Of a DNA stretch of 45,018 nucleotides, positions 26,474 through 36,951 are shown one piece after another (the first letter of the stretch is position 1; every line of letters starts with the position of its first letter). The position numbers and the translations under genes were made by a program. The stretch covers positions 1 through 45,018 of the forward strand of contig PXSK01000023.1 in the NCBI GenBank assembly GCA_003022865.1, given 5' to 3'. The notes under the pieces were generated by a model, which saw only the letters and a program-made list of their open reading frames with translations, was not told where the DNA came from and did not search any database. The stretch comes from Halobacteriales archaeon SW_5_70_135. Its GTDB lineage: Archaea > Halobacteriota > Halobacteria > Halobacteriales > SW-7-71-33.

Positions 26474-27666
26474 GTTGCGTCTGCCTCGATTCTGATGAGT
26501 TCGTTCAGCTTCGCGGTGCGCTCGCCGCCGACGGCGCCCGTCTTCAGGTAGGGCGCACCGACGGCGACGGCGAGGTGTGCGATCGTCGTGTCCTCCGTCT
26601 CGCCCGAGCGGTGACTCACGACCGGGGTGTAGCCGGCCTCGCGGGCCGCGTCGACCGCGTCGACGGCGCCTGACAGCGTGCCGACCTGGTTGGGCTTCAC
26701 GAGGACGGCGTTGGCGGCGCCGGCCTCGACGCCCCGGCGGACGCGGTCGGCGTCGGTGACGAACAGGTCGTCGCCGCAGACGACGGTGCGGTCGCCCACC
26801 CGCTCGGTCAGCTCGGCGTAGGCCTCGAAGTCGGCCTCGTCCAGCGGGTCCTCGACGTACACCAGGTCGTACTCCTCGACGAGGTCGGCGACGTACTCGG
26901 TCTGCTCGGCCTCCAGGCGCACCTCGTCCGTGTGCCGGTAGGCCTCGCCGTCGTACAGCTCGGTGGCGGCGACGTCGACGCCGGTGCCGATCTCGAAGCC
27001 GACCTCGTCGGCGACGCGGTCGGTGGCCTCCGCCAGCACTTCGAGAGCGGCCGCGTCGCTCAACGGGGCGGCCCAGGCGCCCTCGTCGCCCTTGTTCGGG
27101 TCGTGGCCCCGCTCGCGCAGGAGGTCGCCGACGGTCTCGTGGACGGCGGCGTTGGCGAAGGCCGCGTCGACCGCCGACGGGGCGCCGACGGGGACGGCGA
27201 GGAACTCCTGGAAGTCCGTCGAGCCGGCGGCGTGGGCGCCGCCGCCGATGACGTTGCCCAGCGGCACCGGCGTCTCGCCGCGAAACGTCCCGCCCAGGTG
27301 GTGAAACAGTGGTGCTCCGAGCACGTCGGCGGCGGCCTTCGCCGCGGCGACCGAGACGGCGACGGCGCTGTTGGCGCCGATCTCCGAGAAGTTCTCGGTG
27401 CCGTCGGCGCCGCGGAGCACGCTGTCGACCTCGCGCTGGTTGCCGGCGTGGACCTCGCCGACCAGACGGGGGACGGCGTGCTCGCGAGCGGCGGCGACCG
27501 CCTCCTCGGGGGGGAGCTCGACGGCTTCGAACTCCCCGGTGGAGGCGCCGCTGGGGGCGATCCCGCGGCCGAAGCCGCCCGACTCCGTGCGGACGTCGGC
27601 CTCGACGGTCGCGTCGCCGCGGGAGTCGAGCACGCGACGCAGTCGGACGTCCGTGATCAGCGTCAC
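26470..27666 (-). CDS. eno: Enolase
   Basis: Glycolytic enzyme interconverting 2-phosphoglycerate and phosphoenolpyruvate with magnesium. Family motifs: [13 protein letters not shown] at the N-terminus, [24 protein letters not shown], and the metal-ligand strands YVEDPLDE and [10 protein letters not shown]. The catalytic Lys is in [12 protein letters not shown], followed by the signature SHRSGETED. At 398 aa the length is typical of archaea. It is embedded between rpoK and rpsB with 4-nt overlaps on both sides, the usual haloarchaeal order. The frame is intact. Confidence 0.96.
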   Translation of the reverse strand: MTLITDVRLRRVLDSRGDATVEADVRTESGGFGRGIAPSGASTGEFEAVELPPEEAVAAAREHAVPRLVGEVHAGNQREVDSVLRGADGTENFSEIGANSAVAVSVAAAKAAADVLGAPLFHHLGGTFRGETPVPLGNVIGGGAHAAGSTDFQEFLAVPVGAPSAVDAAFANAAVHETVGDLLRERGHDPNKGDEGAWAAPLSDAAALEVLAEATDRVADEVGFEIGTGVDVAATELYDGEAYRHTDEVRLEAEQTEYVADLVEEYDLVYVEDPLDEADFEAYAELTERVGDRTVVCGDDLFVTDADRVRRGVEAGAANAVLVKPNQVGTLSGAVDAVDAAREAGYTPVVSHRSGETEDTTIAHLAVAVGAPYLKTGAVGGERTAKLNELIRIEADAT

Positions 27667-27842
27667 GAACGGCCCTCCCTGTTGACGGTGAACGGCAGGA
27701 CGCCGGCGTCGTACTCCTCGGCCGCGACCAGTATCGGCTCGGCCTGGTCGGTCTCGACGAGCACGGGCGCTCCGTACGAGACCTGCAGCGCCCGCGCGCC
27801 GATGATGCGGGCCTTCTCGTAGCGGTTGAATCGCTGTGTCAT
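27663..27842 (-). CDS. rpoK: DNA-directed RNA polymerase subunit K (Rpo6)
   Basis: A 59-aa archaeal polymerase subunit, counterpart of eukaryotic RPB6 and bacterial omega, stabilising the clamp. The characteristic start [20 protein letters not shown] is complete. It overlaps rpoN upstream (ATGA) and eno downstream by 4 nt, so all three are translationally coupled. Confidence 0.95.
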   Translation of the reverse strand: MTQRFNRYEKARIIGARALQVSYGAPVLVETDQAEPILVAAEEYDAGVLPFTVNREGRS

Positions 27843-28030
27843 TGGTAGGGGGCGACGATGTCCACCAGGTCGCGGTGGGAGACGAGCATCCGGCGACAGC
27901 AGTGACGCTCCACGCCGAGGTCGTCGAGCACCGCCTCCGGGTCCTCGCCGTCCTCGACGCGGGTCTTGTACTCCTCCCAGTGTTCGCCGACGACCTTTCC
28001 GCACGTGAAACACCGCACTGGCACCATCAT
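27839..28030 (-). CDS. rpoN: DNA-directed RNA polymerase subunit N (Rpo10)
   Basis: A 63-aa zinc-binding polymerase subunit (RPB10-like) helping assembly of the Rpo3/Rpo11 platform. The zinc ligands are C7 and C10 (CFTC) and the atypical CC pair C44-C45 (ERHCCRRM). Two Met codons in tandem start the gene; the first (28030) lies 2 nt after the rps9 stop. The ending [14 protein letters not shown] is typical. Confidence 0.95.
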   Translation of the reverse strand: MMVPVRCFTCGKVVGEHWEEYKTRVEDGEDPEAVLDDLGVERHCCRRMLVSHRDLVDIVAPYQ

Positions 28031-28032
28031 GG

Positions 28033-28428
28033 TCAGCGGTAGGACTTCTGGTAGCGCGCCCGGGCGCCGGGACCGCCCCACTTCTTCGACTCGGACTGGC
28101 GCACGTCATTGACCAGCAATGACCGGTCGAACTCCATGTAGGCGTCGCGCAGCTCGGCGTCACTGGTGTGCTGGACCAGCCCACGGGCGATGGCGGTGCG
28201 GACGGCGTCGGCCTGGCCGGCGAAGCCGCCGCCTTCGACGGTCACGTCGATGTCGACGTCGTCGCGGTAGCCCTCGACGACGCGGAACGGTTCGAGCATC
28301 TTCAGACGGGCAGTCTCCGGTTCGACGAGCTCGACGGGGCGGGCGTTGACCCGCACGCGCCCCTCGCCGTCGGAGACTGTCGCCCGTGCGATGGCGGTCT
28401 TCTTCTTGCCCGAGGTGTTCGTTACCAT
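28033..28428 (-). CDS. rps9: Ribosomal protein uS9
   Basis: Small-subunit protein whose C-terminal tail reaches the decoding centre. Seen: [20 protein letters not shown] at the N-terminus, [19 protein letters not shown], and the conserved tail [14 protein letters not shown] ending in Tyr-Arg. 131 aa. It overlaps rpl13 by 7 nt and is followed 2 nt later by rpoN. Confidence 0.96.
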   Translation of the reverse strand: MVTNTSGKKKTAIARATVSDGEGRVRVNARPVELVEPETARLKMLEPFRVVEGYRDDVDIDVTVEGGGFAGQADAVRTAIARGLVQHTSDAELRDAYMEFDRSLLVNDVRQSESKKWGGPGARARYQKSYR

Positions 28429-28859
28429 GTCTTCTCGCCTCCGAGCTCCTCGCTTATCGAGCCGAGCGAGGTGAAACGGATGTTCGACAGTCGGTCCAGT
28501 TCCGTGCCCTCCAGACGGTCGCCGTCGTAGTTGTGGGGGTTGCCCACGTAGACGCGGACGCGCCCGAACGCCTCGCTGCCGCGTGAGGTCTTGTGCGGGA
28601 GCATGCCGCGCACGGAGCGCTTGAAGATCATGTCCGGCCGCTTGGGGTACGCCGGCCCCTGGTCCGAGCCGATCCCGGCGCGGGCGCGGTATGTCTCCAT
28701 CGTCGACTCCTCGCGGCCCGTGACGACGGCGCGTTCGGCGTTGACGACGGCGACGCGCTCGCCGTCCATCGCCATCTGAGCGACGTTCGAAGCGACCCGA
28801 CCGAGGATGCACTCGGAAGCGTCGACGACCGTGTCGGCGTCGAACTCGGCGAGACTCAT
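28422..28859 (-). CDS. rpl13: Ribosomal protein uL13
   Basis: Large-subunit protein, 145 aa. Typical parts: [20 protein letters not shown] at the start, [12 protein letters not shown], and [20 protein letters not shown]. The ATG at 28859 overlaps the rpl18e stop (ATGA), and the 3' end overlaps rps9, giving a tightly coupled operon. The frame is intact. Confidence 0.96.
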   Translation of the reverse strand: MSLAEFDADTVVDASECILGRVASNVAQMAMDGERVAVVNAERAVVTGREESTMETYRARAGIGSDQGPAYPKRPDMIFKRSVRGMLPHKTSRGSEAFGRVRVYVGNPHNYDGDRLEGTELDRLSNIRFTSLGSISEELGGEKTW

Positions 28860-29206
28860 CGTACCACCCGCACGTTCGCGCCCTCGGGGTTGCGTTCGAG
28901 TGCCTGTTCGAGTCGGATCGGCTCGCCGACCTGGTCGATCTTCGTCTCGGCGCTGCCGGAGAAGTCCACCGCCGCGACGATGACCTCCGTGCGGAGGGCG
29001 CCGCTGCCGAGCACCTTGCCCGGGACGACGATCGTCTCCTCCTCGCGGGCGTGCCGCTCGATGCGGCCGAGGTTCACCTCGGCGTGCGTCGAGCGCGGCT
29101 TCTGTAGGCGCTCGGCGACGTCCGCCCAGACGCCCGCGTCGCTCTCGCGAGCGGCCGTCTTCAGGTCGGCGATCAGGTCTCTGAGTCGTGGGTTCGTCTT
29201 GCTCAT
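28856..29206 (-). CDS. rpl18e: Ribosomal protein eL18
   Basis: Archaeal/eukaryal large-subunit protein, 116 aa. Begins [20 protein letters not shown], then [20 protein letters not shown], with the core [12 protein letters not shown] further on. It is the first protein gene after tRNA-Leu; the 243-nt spacer upstream has a (CTCGTG)-type repeat and a tRNA fragment. Confidence 0.95.
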   Translation of the reverse strand: MSKTNPRLRDLIADLKTAARESDAGVWADVAERLQKPRSTHAEVNLGRIERHAREEETIVVPGKVLGSGALRTEVIVAAVDFSGSAETKIDQVGEPIRLEQALERNPEGANVRVVR

Positions 29207-29222
29207 TGGTGCCGTGTGCTGT

Positions 29223-29258
29223 TCGTACTCGTACTCGTGCTCGTGCTCGTGCTCGTGG
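29223..29258. repeat. Hexanucleotide repeat just upstream of rpl18e
   Basis: Tandem CTCGTA/CTCGTG units (plus strand) begin 17 nt before the rpl18e start. On the coding strand this is CACGAG/TACGAG repeats in the leader. It may influence ribosome access or simply be slippage-prone spacer. Confidence 0.7.
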
Positions 29259-29334
29259 TTGCTGGCGATGCGACCGTCGACGACCGCGGCAGGACGGCGG
29301 GACTCGCGGCTCCCGAGTCGGCAACCGGAGAACC

Positions 29335-29354
29335 CAGGGAGCAGGGTTTGAACC
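29335..29354 (-). repeat. tRNA-Leu 3'-end fragment (att-like remnant)
   Basis: 20 nt matching the T-arm and 3' acceptor part of the adjacent tRNA-Leu (29452-29471) at 19 of 20 positions, in the same orientation, about 100 nt beyond the tRNA 3' end. This is the geometry left by an element that integrated at a tRNA 3' end and later decayed. Confidence 0.6.
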
Positions 29355-29449
29355 GAGTCCGGACGTGCTCGCTGCGCTGCGTGCGTCCGGCAGGGTTCAG
29401 ATCCGGTCGTTCGATTCTCGCGGCGCTCCCGTTCGGTCGCGCCGGAGAG

Positions 29450-29534
29450 TGCAGGGAGCAGGATTTGAACCTGCGGACCCCTACGGGACAGCGCCCTGAA
29501 CGCTGCGCCGTTGACCTGACTTGGCTATCCCTGC
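29450..29534 (-). tRNA. tRNA-Leu (CAG)
   Basis: Class II tRNA. The acceptor GCAGGGA pairs with TCCCTGC, the anticodon stem CAGCG/CGCTG encloses TTCAGGG with anticodon CAG, and the variable arm GTCCCGTAGGGGTC is long. The T-arm GCAGG-TTCAAAT-CCTGC is intact. No CCA is encoded; the discriminator is A. It lies between rpoD and rpl18e in the cluster, as in other halobacteria. Confidence 0.95.
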
Positions 29535-29654
29535 ACGCGGTCGGGAGTTCACTCGTGGCCCACAAACCAGTTACGATCGCGTGGCTCCCGCCGGGCGGGC
29601 GCGCCGGTCGGGGTTGGAGTCGGGGTCGGTGAGGGGACACGGCTCGGAGCATGG

Positions 29655-30389
29655 CTACAGTGCGACCGCTTCCTCCAGTTCCTCGGCGCGGTCCTCGATC
29701 GACTCGACGGCCGCGAGCACCAGCTCCTCGACCGCGAAGGAGCCGTCCGTCTCCACGTGGAAGACGAAGGCGCCCTCGACGTCGTGGAGCTCGACCTCCT
29801 TGCCGGGGTACCGCTCGGAGAGGTCGTGGTCGAACGCCTCGGTCGGGACGAGCTCGCCGTCGTCCTCGACCACCCCGCGGACGATCTGTGACTCGTCGTC
29901 CTCGAACTCGCCGGTCTCGCCGACGACCTCCACGCGCTGGAGGTGCCGGTAGCCGACGGAGACCCCACCCTGGTGTTTCGCGTGCTCGTGGCCGCGGTCG
30001 AGCACGGCGTCGGCTTCGAGTTCGAGCCGCTGGTCCTCCTTCAGCTCGATGATGGGGACGTTCTCCTCGGCCGGCTGGACCAGCTCGTCGCTGGAGACGA
30101 GATCGCCCGAGTACGCCGTGTCGGGGCCTTCGACGTCGATCGACAGCGTCGCCTCGTCGCCGACCTCGAACTCGCCGACCGGCGTGGTCAGCGGCACCAG
30201 CCCGAGCCGGAGCCCGATCTGTTCGTCGAACATCACCGAGGAGTTCTCGATGACGCGGACGGTGTCGACCGAGAACGTGGGCACGTCGGCGACCATCGCC
30301 CGACGCACCCCGTTGACGAACGAGGGGCTCACGCCGCGGGCGAGAAACCGCGCGGAGCGCTCCTCGCGCTCGATGAACTCCACGTCCAT
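29655..30389 (-). CDS. rpoD: DNA-directed RNA polymerase subunit D (Rpo3)
   Basis: Platform subunit related to bacterial alpha, pairing with Rpo11. Seen: [20 protein letters not shown] (dimerisation region), [17 protein letters not shown], an insert domain, and the C-terminal [20 protein letters not shown]. The [15 protein letters not shown] segment is conserved. Cysteines of the Fe-S cluster found in some archaeal subunits are absent, as usual for haloarchaea. 244 aa. The ATG overlaps the rps11 stop by one base. Confidence 0.95.
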   Translation of the reverse strand: MDVEFIEREERSARFLARGVSPSFVNGVRRAMVADVPTFSVDTVRVIENSSVMFDEQIGLRLGLVPLTTPVGEFEVGDEATLSIDVEGPDTAYSGDLVSSDELVQPAEENVPIIELKEDQRLELEADAVLDRGHEHAKHQGGVSVGYRHLQRVEVVGETGEFEDDESQIVRGVVEDDGELVPTEAFDHDLSERYPGKEVELHDVEGAFVFHVETDGSFAVEELVLAAVESIEDRAEELEEAVAL

Positions 30390-30775
30390 CAGTATCCGCT
30401 CTTGCCCTTCGGAGCGCGGGAGCCGTCGTGTGGCGTCGGGGTGACGTCCTCGATGCGGCCGATCTCCAGCCCGGCGCGGGCCAGCGCCCGGATCGTCGCC
30501 TGGGCGCCCGGCCCCGGCGACCCCTGGAGGTTGCCGCCCGGCCCGCGAACGCGGACGTGGACGCCCCCGATGCCGGCCGCGAGCACCTCCTCGGCGACGG
30601 TCTCGGCCATCTGCATCGCCGCGTACGGCGAGGCCTCGTCGCGGTTCTGCTTCACGACGGCGCCGCCGCTCGACTTGGCGATCGTCTCCGCGCCCGTGAC
30701 GTCCGTGACGGTGATGATGGTGTTGTTGAACGATGCGTGCACGTGGGCGACGCCCCACTTGTCGTCGTCTGCCAT
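30389..30775 (-). CDS. rps11: Ribosomal protein uS11
   Basis: Small-subunit platform protein, 128 aa. Conserved [39 protein letters not shown] and [20 protein letters not shown] are all present, with the basic tail [14 protein letters not shown]. It overlaps rps4 (TAATG) and rpoD by one base each. Confidence 0.96.
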   Translation of the reverse strand: MADDDKWGVAHVHASFNNTIITVTDVTGAETIAKSSGGAVVKQNRDEASPYAAMQMAETVAEEVLAAGIGGVHVRVRGPGGNLQGSPGPGAQATIRALARAGLEIGRIEDVTPTPHDGSRAPKGKSGY

Positions 30776-31287
30776 TACTGTTCCTCCGCTCGTTCGGGGT
30801 GGAGTTCGTCGGCGATCGGCGAGGCCTGATCGAAGCCCAACAGCGGTTCTTCGTCGACGCTGACCGTGTATGCGGGCCGCTGTACCCGGCTCTCGCCGAC
30901 CACGATGTGCCCGTGGACGACGAACTGCCGGGCCTGGTCGGCCGTGTTCGCCAGCCCCTGCCGGTAGACGACCGTCTGGAGCCGACGCTCCAGCAGGTCC
31001 TCGACCTCCAGGCCGAGCACGTCGTCCAGGCCGTTCTCCTCGTCGAGGACGCCGATCCGGCGCAGGCGCCCGAGGAACTCCGCGCGCTCCTCGGCTTCGA
31101 GGTCGATCTGGCCGAGCAGGGAGCGGGCCTCGCGGCGGAGCCCTCGCAGGCGGGACTGCGCTCGCCAGAGTTCCTCCTTGTTCTTCAGTCCGTACTGGTC
31201 GACCAGGGCGTGCTCGCCGTCGATGCGCTCGCCCTGGAACGGGTGGTTCGGCGTCTCGTACGACGTCGAGGGGGTCCCGAGCGGCAT
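30775..31287 (-). CDS. rps4: Ribosomal protein uS4
   Basis: Primary 16S rRNA-binding protein, 170 aa. Typical: [13 protein letters not shown] at the N-terminus, [17 protein letters not shown], and the S4 RNA-binding module [20 protein letters not shown] then [20 protein letters not shown]. The end [12 protein letters not shown] is usual. The ATG overlaps the rps13 stop (TGATG). Confidence 0.96.
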   Translation of the reverse strand: MPLGTPSTSYETPNHPFQGERIDGEHALVDQYGLKNKEELWRAQSRLRGLRREARSLLGQIDLEAEERAEFLGRLRRIGVLDEENGLDDVLGLEVEDLLERRLQTVVYRQGLANTADQARQFVVHGHIVVGESRVQRPAYTVSVDEEPLLGFDQASPIADELHPERAEEQ

Positions 31288-31829
31288 CAGAGACCACCCT
31301 CGTCCTCGCTTTCGTCCTCGCCGGCGGCCGCCTCCTCCTCGCGCTCCTCGCGGATCTGCTCGACGTTGACGCCGATGGTCCCCTCGGTGCGGCCGGTCGA
31401 CTTCGTGCGCTGGCCGCGCACCTTCTGGCCTCGCCGGTGACGGATACCCTTGTAGGACTCTATCATCTTCATGCGGTTGATGTCCTGTTGGCGGGTCAGG
31501 GTGAGGTCGTTGCCGGTCTCGTGGGTCGCCTCGCCCGTGTAGTAGTCCGCCGGTCGGTTGGTCAGCCAGTCGGGGACCGTCTCGGCGTACCCCTCGACGG
31601 CCTCGACGACGGCGTCGATCTGCTCGTCCTCCAGTCGGCCCAGCGTGTCGTGCCGGGAGACGCCGACCTCGTCGGCGATGATCCGGGCGGTCCGGTGACC
31701 GATGCCGTCCATCTCGGTCAGCGACCGCTCGACCGACTTCGTGCCGTCGAGGTCGGTCTGACCGATCCGGACGAAGTACTGGAGGTCGTCGTCTCCGTCC
31801 TCGTCTGTCTCCGGGTCGTTCGCGCTCAT
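31287..31829 (-). CDS. rps13: Ribosomal protein uS13
   Basis: Small-subunit head protein, 180 aa. [40 protein letters not shown] and the basic [20 protein letters not shown] are conserved. Acidic low-complexity extensions at both ends account for the extra length. It is the first protein gene after tRNA-Ser. The spacer 31830-31930 is nearly free of G on the coding strand, an unstructured leader. Confidence 0.95.
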   Translation of the reverse strand: MSANDPETDEDGDDDLQYFVRIGQTDLDGTKSVERSLTEMDGIGHRTARIIADEVGVSRHDTLGRLEDEQIDAVVEAVEGYAETVPDWLTNRPADYYTGEATHETGNDLTLTRQQDINRMKMIESYKGIRHRRGQKVRGQRTKSTGRTEGTIGVNVEQIREEREEEAAAGEDESEDEGGL

Positions 31830-31930
31830 GCGTGCATGGTGTGTGGCGTGTGGTGTATCGGTGTCGGTTCGTGGTCGGTGCGTGCCGGTGGGTGTGCACC
31901 GTCGGGTGTGACCCGCGGCGCGTCCACTGA

Positions 31931-32015
31931 CGTCGTGGCGGGGATTTGAACCCCGGAGGCTTCACGCCACAGAGTTAGCAACCCTGCGCCTTGGACCAGG
32001 CTAGGCTACCACGAC
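31931..32015 (-). tRNA. tRNA-Ser (GCT)
   Basis: Class II tRNA. The acceptor GTCGTGG pairs with CCACGAC, the anticodon stem CAGGG/CTCTG encloses TTGCTAA with anticodon GCT, and a long variable arm and the T-arm CGGGG-TTCAAAT-CCCCG follow. No CCA is encoded; the discriminator is G as expected for Ser. It leads the rps13-rps4-rps11-rpoD operon. Confidence 0.95.
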
Positions 32016-32094
32016 GCGCCTGTACTGTCGCCCTTCCCGGGACTCGGGGCTCGTACCCCTGCAGCGTAGCACCCGCTGCTATCCCGGGTGAGCA

Positions 32095-32101
32095 CATAAA
32101 C
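32095..32101 (-). promoter_or_regulatory. TATA-like promoter of the tRNA-Ser/rps13 operon
   Basis: GTTTATG on the minus strand lies about 80 nt before the tRNA 5' end in the only AT-rich patch of this spacer. A start about 27 nt downstream would give a short 5' leader removed during tRNA processing. Confidence 0.5.
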
Positions 32102-32211
32102 GCAACGATACCACCCGCCAGCGCCCGGTCGCTCGGACCGTCGACTCCGATCTCCCCGTACGACCGGCGACGGTCGAAGAGACCGTTCGCTCGTCCGGCC
32201 TCCGCGACCGG

Positions 32212-32385
32212 CTACTCCTCCTTTATCTCCTGCAGCCGGTCGATGAGGTCCTCCGCCGACTCGTCGCTCTCGAAGGACACCTCGCCCTCGTGTTCGTTCT
32301 CCTCCAGGCTGACGCCCTCGGCCGACTCGTCCTCCTCTCGCTCCTGGTTCCGCCGTTCGGACTCGTCGTAGCTACCGAAGCCCAT
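32212..32385 (-). CDS. Small DUF5786 family protein, copy 2
   Basis: A 57-aa acidic protein beginning [19 protein letters not shown], with C-terminal [16 protein letters not shown]; clearly paralogous to the protein at 7635-7823. The ATG at 32385 is chosen because a TATA-like CTTTTAGTCG (about 32411-32420, minus strand) sits at leaderless distance and the conserved family starts there, although the frame is open upstream into moaA. Function unknown. Confidence 0.87.
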   Translation of the reverse strand: MGFGSYDESERRNQEREEDESAEGVSLEENEHEGEVSFESDESAEDLIDRLQEIKEE

Positions 32386-32531
32386 ACCAACTCTGGGAGA
32401 GCCCCCGACTAAAAGCGTCCGGCCCCGACGACGTGTCAGCCGAACGAACGGTCGGCGAGGGCGCGCCGGCGACTCGTGCGCTCTCCGCTCCCGGCTTCGG
32501 GCTTCCGACTTTCGGCGCGACGTGACACAGC

Positions 32532-33519
32532 TCAGTCGTCGGCCCCCTCCGGCGCACGGCTCGACTCCCGCTCCCGGTCGGCCTCCGCCTCGCTCGCGTT
32601 CTCGGGCGAGCCGTGCGGTGCCGCCGGCTCGGCGTCGGTACCGTCGAGGTAGGCCTCGTTCACCCGCCAGTCGCCGTCGTCGTCGCGGACGAGGTACTCG
32701 CCGTAGTAGGGCACACGCTCGTCCACGACGCGACGGAAGGCCTCGCGCATCTCCTCGCGGGTCCGCCCCAGCGGGCGCAGGTCGTCGCCGCGGTTGAGAC
32801 AGCCCTTCAGGTGGCCGTCGTGTGTCGACCCGGTAGCGGCGCCGGTCGTGCATCTCCCGGCGTTCGACGCGGTCGGCCTCCTCCGCCAGCCAGTCGTGGA
32901 CGCGGTCGATGTCGACCGCCCACTCCGGCCGGCCGGCGATCTCCGGCATGTACTCGATCAGCTGCAGGCGCAGCCCCTCGCGCTCGCCGACGTGTTCGAC
33001 CATCTCCTCGACGTAACCGGCGGTGTGCTCGAACACCACCATGTTCAGCTTCACCGGCGCCAGCCCGGCGTCGAGGGCGGCCTCCACACCCGCCATCACC
33101 CGGTCGTACGCCCCCGACTGTGTGATCCGCGCGAAGTCCTCCGGGTCGAGGGCGTCCTGTGAGACGTTCACCCGCTCCAGTCCCGCCTCGCGAAGCGCCG
33201 TGGCGCGTCCCGGCAGGAACGTGCCGTTGGTCGTCATCGACGCCGCCATCCCGTCGGGCGTGCGGGCGACGATCTCCGTCAGGTCCTCCCGGAGCATCGG
33301 CTCGCCGCCGGTGAACTTCACCGACTCGACGCCGAACTCGCTGGCGACGTCGAGAAAGCGGACGACACGGTCGGCCGTCAGCTCCTCGTCCCGCGGCGCC
33401 GCCGGTCCGCGGGTGTCGCCGAGGCCCTCGTTGTGGCAGTAGACGCAGTCGAAGTTACACCGGTCGGTCAGCGAGACCCGCACGCCGGAGACCTCGCGGC
33501 CGGCCCCGTCCGAGAGCAC
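32532..33519 (-). pseudogene. moaA: Cyclic pyranopterin monophosphate synthase-type MoaA gene with internal deletion and frame change
   Basis: Radical-SAM enzyme starting molybdenum cofactor synthesis from GTP. Frame one (GTG 33519) has the SAM cluster cysteines C21, C25 and C28 (CNFDCVYC), [13 protein letters not shown] and NVSQDAL, and runs to HDRRRYRV. Frame two resumes at [17 protein letters not shown], then [19 protein letters not shown], and ends with an acidic tail. About 30 residues are missing at 32815-32833, including the CxxC pair (normally CANCHRVRV) that binds the second Fe-S cluster. Read as is, the enzyme could not work. An alternative ATG at 33552 exists; the GTG matches family starts better. 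Confidence 0.88.
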
Positions 33520-33638
33520 GTTCCGCCGGCCTTCACGATGCCGACACTTCAACCTCTCGTCGGTCGCCGCCCTCGACGGGACCGACCGGGGCCGAAAGGC
33601 AACCCTTACGTCACTCGCTCGGATAGCGGGCCGTACTC

Positions 33639-34067
33639 ATGGCAAACGGCAAGTACGCCGCTCGCAAGCTGAAGAAGGACCGCCAGCAGCGGCGGTGGTC
33701 CGACTCGGAGTACGCGCGACGCGAGCGGGGACTCAACGAGAAGACCGACCCCCTGGAGGGGGCCCCACAGGGGCGCGGGATCGTCCTGGAGAAGGTCGGC
33801 ATCGAGGCGAAACAGCCCAACTCCGCGATCCGCAAGTGCGTGAAGGTCCAGCTCATCAAGAACGGCAAGCAGGTCACGGCGTTCTGTCCGGGCGACGGCG
33901 CGATCTCCTTCATCGACGAGCACGACGAGGTGACCATCGCGGGCATCGGCGGCGCCAAGGGCCGCGCGATGGGCGACATCTCCGGCGTGAACTACAAGGT
34001 CGAGAAGGTCAACGGCGTCTCGCTGATCGAACTCGTCCGCGGCAACGAGGACAAGCCGGTGCGATGA
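33639..34067 (+). CDS. rps12: Ribosomal protein uS12
   Basis: Decoding-centre protein, 142 aa, intact. Contains [40 protein letters not shown] (PNSAIRK loop at the A site) and [23 protein letters not shown]-like CCCTTACG lies about 30 nt upstream of the ATG. It is followed 1 nt later by rps7. Confidence 0.97.
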   Translation: MANGKYAARKLKKDRQQRRWSDSEYARRERGLNEKTDPLEGAPQGRGIVLEKVGIEAKQPNSAIRKCVKVQLIKNGKQVTAFCPGDGAISFIDEHDEVTIAGIGGAKGRAMGDISGVNYKVEKVNGVSLIELVRGNEDKPVR

Positions 34068-34068
34068 C

Positions 34069-34638
34069 ATGAGCGTGGAAACCGACGCCAAGCTGTTCGG
34101 CAAGTGGGAGACGACCGGCATCGAGCACGCCGACCCCAGCACGGAGCGGTACGTCACCGTCACGGCGGTGGCACACACGATGGGCAGACACGCCGGCAAG
34201 CAGTTCCAGAAGTCCGAGATCTCCATCGTCGAGCGGCTGATCAACCGGCTGATGCAGACCGAGGACAACACCGGCAAGAAAGAACAGACCACGACCGTCG
34301 TCCGCGAGGCGTTCGAGATCGTCCACGACCGCACCGGCGAGAACCCCGTACAGGTGCTCGTTTCCGCCGTCGAGAACAGCGCGCCCCGCGAGGAGACGGT
34401 CCGCCTGAAGTACGGCGGCATCTCCGTGCCGCAGGCCGTCGACACCGCCCCGCAGCGCCGCGTCGACCAGGCGCTGATGTTCATCGCCGAGGGCGTCCAC
34501 CGGCAGACGTTCAAGTCGCCCACCCCGGTCGCCGAGGCGCTCGCCAACCAGCTCACCGGCGCCGCCAACGGCGACGTCTCCACCTACGCCGTCTCCCAGA
34601 AGGAGGAGAAAGAACGCGTCGCCGCCGCCGCCCGTTGA
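34069..34638 (+). CDS. rps7: Ribosomal protein uS7
   Basis: Small-subunit head protein, 189 aa. HTMGRHAGKQFQKSEISIVE, LMQTEDNTGKKEQTTTVVRE and PREETVRLKYGGISVPQAVD are typical. The family ending KEEKERVAAAAR is complete. The stop codon TGA is part of TTGA, the complement of the TCAA that seems to end the adjacent TnpB element, so the stop may be supplied by or shared with the element. In other haloarchaea the elongation factor 2 gene often follows in this cluster; here the element and a reversed gene follow. Confidence 0.95.
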   Translation: MSVETDAKLFGKWETTGIEHADPSTERYVTVTAVAHTMGRHAGKQFQKSEISIVERLINRLMQTEDNTGKKEQTTTVVREAFEIVHDRTGENPVQVLVSAVENSAPREETVRLKYGGISVPQAVDTAPQRRVDQALMFIAEGVHRQTFKSPTPVAEALANQLTGAANGDVSTYAVSQKEEKERVAAAAR

Positions 34639-34878
34639 CATCCTCCCCGCCCTAAAGGGCGAGGATTCCCCGAAGGGGATATTCAGGTTGCGCGTTTCCT
34701 CAGCTCTCAAGTACGCTTTCGCGTGGAGCGTCATAGGTTGCCACTGAATTGTAACTGACGGTGTGCGTTCCAGTGCGTACAGCCGTGCCAAAGCGGCCTT
34801 CCTCCCCGGTCACGCCGGGCGTCGAAGACGGCGGGTTCTTCAGCCCGCGAGGCCGCACGGTTCGCGGCAGCCGAACTG
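34635..34878 (-). ncRNA. Predicted omega/reRNA of TnpB
   Basis: The about 240 nt between the tnpB stop and the element end contain several hairpins (for example GCCGTCTTCGAC region, CGGG-TTCTTCAG-CCCG at about 34821-34836 and CCCGG...CCGGG near 34804-34818) and no gene. In known IS605-family elements this zone makes the guide RNA for TnpB, with the guide taken from the flank next to the TCAA end. Here the guide would be complementary-strand sequence of the last rps7 codons. Existence is inferred from architecture. Confidence 0.55.
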
Positions 34879-35928
<1,050 letters not shown>

Positions 35929-36026
35929 GGTTACAGCTGTATATCCTAACTTGTGATGAAAACCTTTCGTACAGCCAGTGGGAATATCGGTCTATGCCAC
36001 CGACGATGGTTGTGGAATCGGGCTTA

Positions 36027-36066
<40 letters not shown>

Positions 36067-36126
36067 AATCTACGTAACTCCCGGTTTCGGTTTCTTTTTC
36101 GTTTCCGTCTCGCTCTCGACCCCCGA

Positions 36127-36951
36127 CTACAGCCTGTCGAGCACCGCCAGCAGGTTCTCTCGCCCCAGGGCGATCGTCGACCGGTCCTCGGTGCCCACTT
36201 CGAGCGTCGCGGTGCCGGACCAGCAACGATCGGCGAGACCCGCGAGGGCGGCGTGGAAGTCGATCCGTCCCATCCCGACGGGGAGGTGTTCGTCGCCGCT
36301 GCGGGTGTCCGGGAGGTGGAGGTGGCCGACCCGGTCGGCGTGCTCGCGGAGGAACTCCGCCATCTCGGGCTCGTTCATTCCCGACAGCAGCGCGTGACTG
36401 GCGTCGAAGGTCATCCGGGCCTCGGGGTGCCGCTCCAGCAACTCGGGGAAGTTCGCGGCGGTGTAGTGACTGGAAACGACGTTCTCGGGACAGGGCACCA
36501 GCCCGCGCTCGCGGGCGGCGGGGACGAGATCGTCGAGGGCGTCGTGGACGAACGCACGGGTCTCCGCCGGGTCCCAACCCAAGTCCCAGGCGTCCGAGGA
36601 GGGGTGGAAGACGACCCGTTCGGCGCCCAACTCGCGGGCGGTGTCCATCCCCAGGGTGAGTTCACGGACGGCGCCCTCCCGAACCGGTGAGAACGGCGAG
36701 CCGGGGTCGACGGCGAAGGGCAGGTGGACGACACAGTCGAGACCGGCGGCCGCGAGGCCGTCACGCATCGCCGGCACGCGGTCGTCGGCCCGCAGTCGTT
36801 CACGGGCGTACGGGCCGTCGAGCAGCAGTTCGACGAACTGAAAGCCCTCGTCGGCGGCCCACGCGACCGTCTCCCCGAACGGCATCTCCAGTCCGAGCGT
36901 GAACCCCACCTCCAGGTCGATCCCGTCCGTGCTGCCGTGGTCCGTCGACAC
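36127..36951 (-). CDS. Sugar phosphate isomerase/epimerase-type TIM-barrel protein
   Basis: A 274-aa AP-endonuclease-2/xylose-isomerase-like TIM barrel. Features: FGETVAWAADEGFQFVELLL, the strand ends CVVHLPFAVDPGSPF, ERVVFHPSSDAWD, PCPENVVSS (metal-ligand Glu), MTFDASHALLSG (Asp, His) and RVGHLHLPDTRSGDEHLPVG. Ligands for a divalent metal thus look complete. The substrate is unknown; relatives act on sugars, myo-inositol derivatives or abasic DNA. It faces the TnpB element with nothing recognisable between. Confidence 0.82.
   Translation of the reverse strand: MSTDHGSTDGIDLEVGFTLGLEMPFGETVAWAADEGFQFVELLLDGPYARERLRADDRVPAMRDGLAAAGLDCVVHLPFAVDPGSPFSPVREGAVRELTLGMDTARELGAERVVFHPSSDAWDLGWDPAETRAFVHDALDDLVPAARERGLVPCPENVVSSHYTAANFPELLERHPEARMTFDASHALLSGMNEPEMAEFLREHADRVGHLHLPDTRSGDEHLPVGMGRIDFHAALAGLADRCWSGTATLEVGTEDRSTIALGRENLLAVLDRL

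Noticed and set aside
26172-26551. Plus-strand Ser/Val-rich open frames opposite rpsB
   Set aside because: Antisense of the Asp/Thr repeat leader; low complexity only.
23143-33000. Programmed frameshifting or introns as the reason for the split frames
   Set aside because: In rpsB, mvk, moaA, tsr3 and the VOC gene family sequence is missing rather than added, and no slippery site plus structure or intron boundary is common to the joints.
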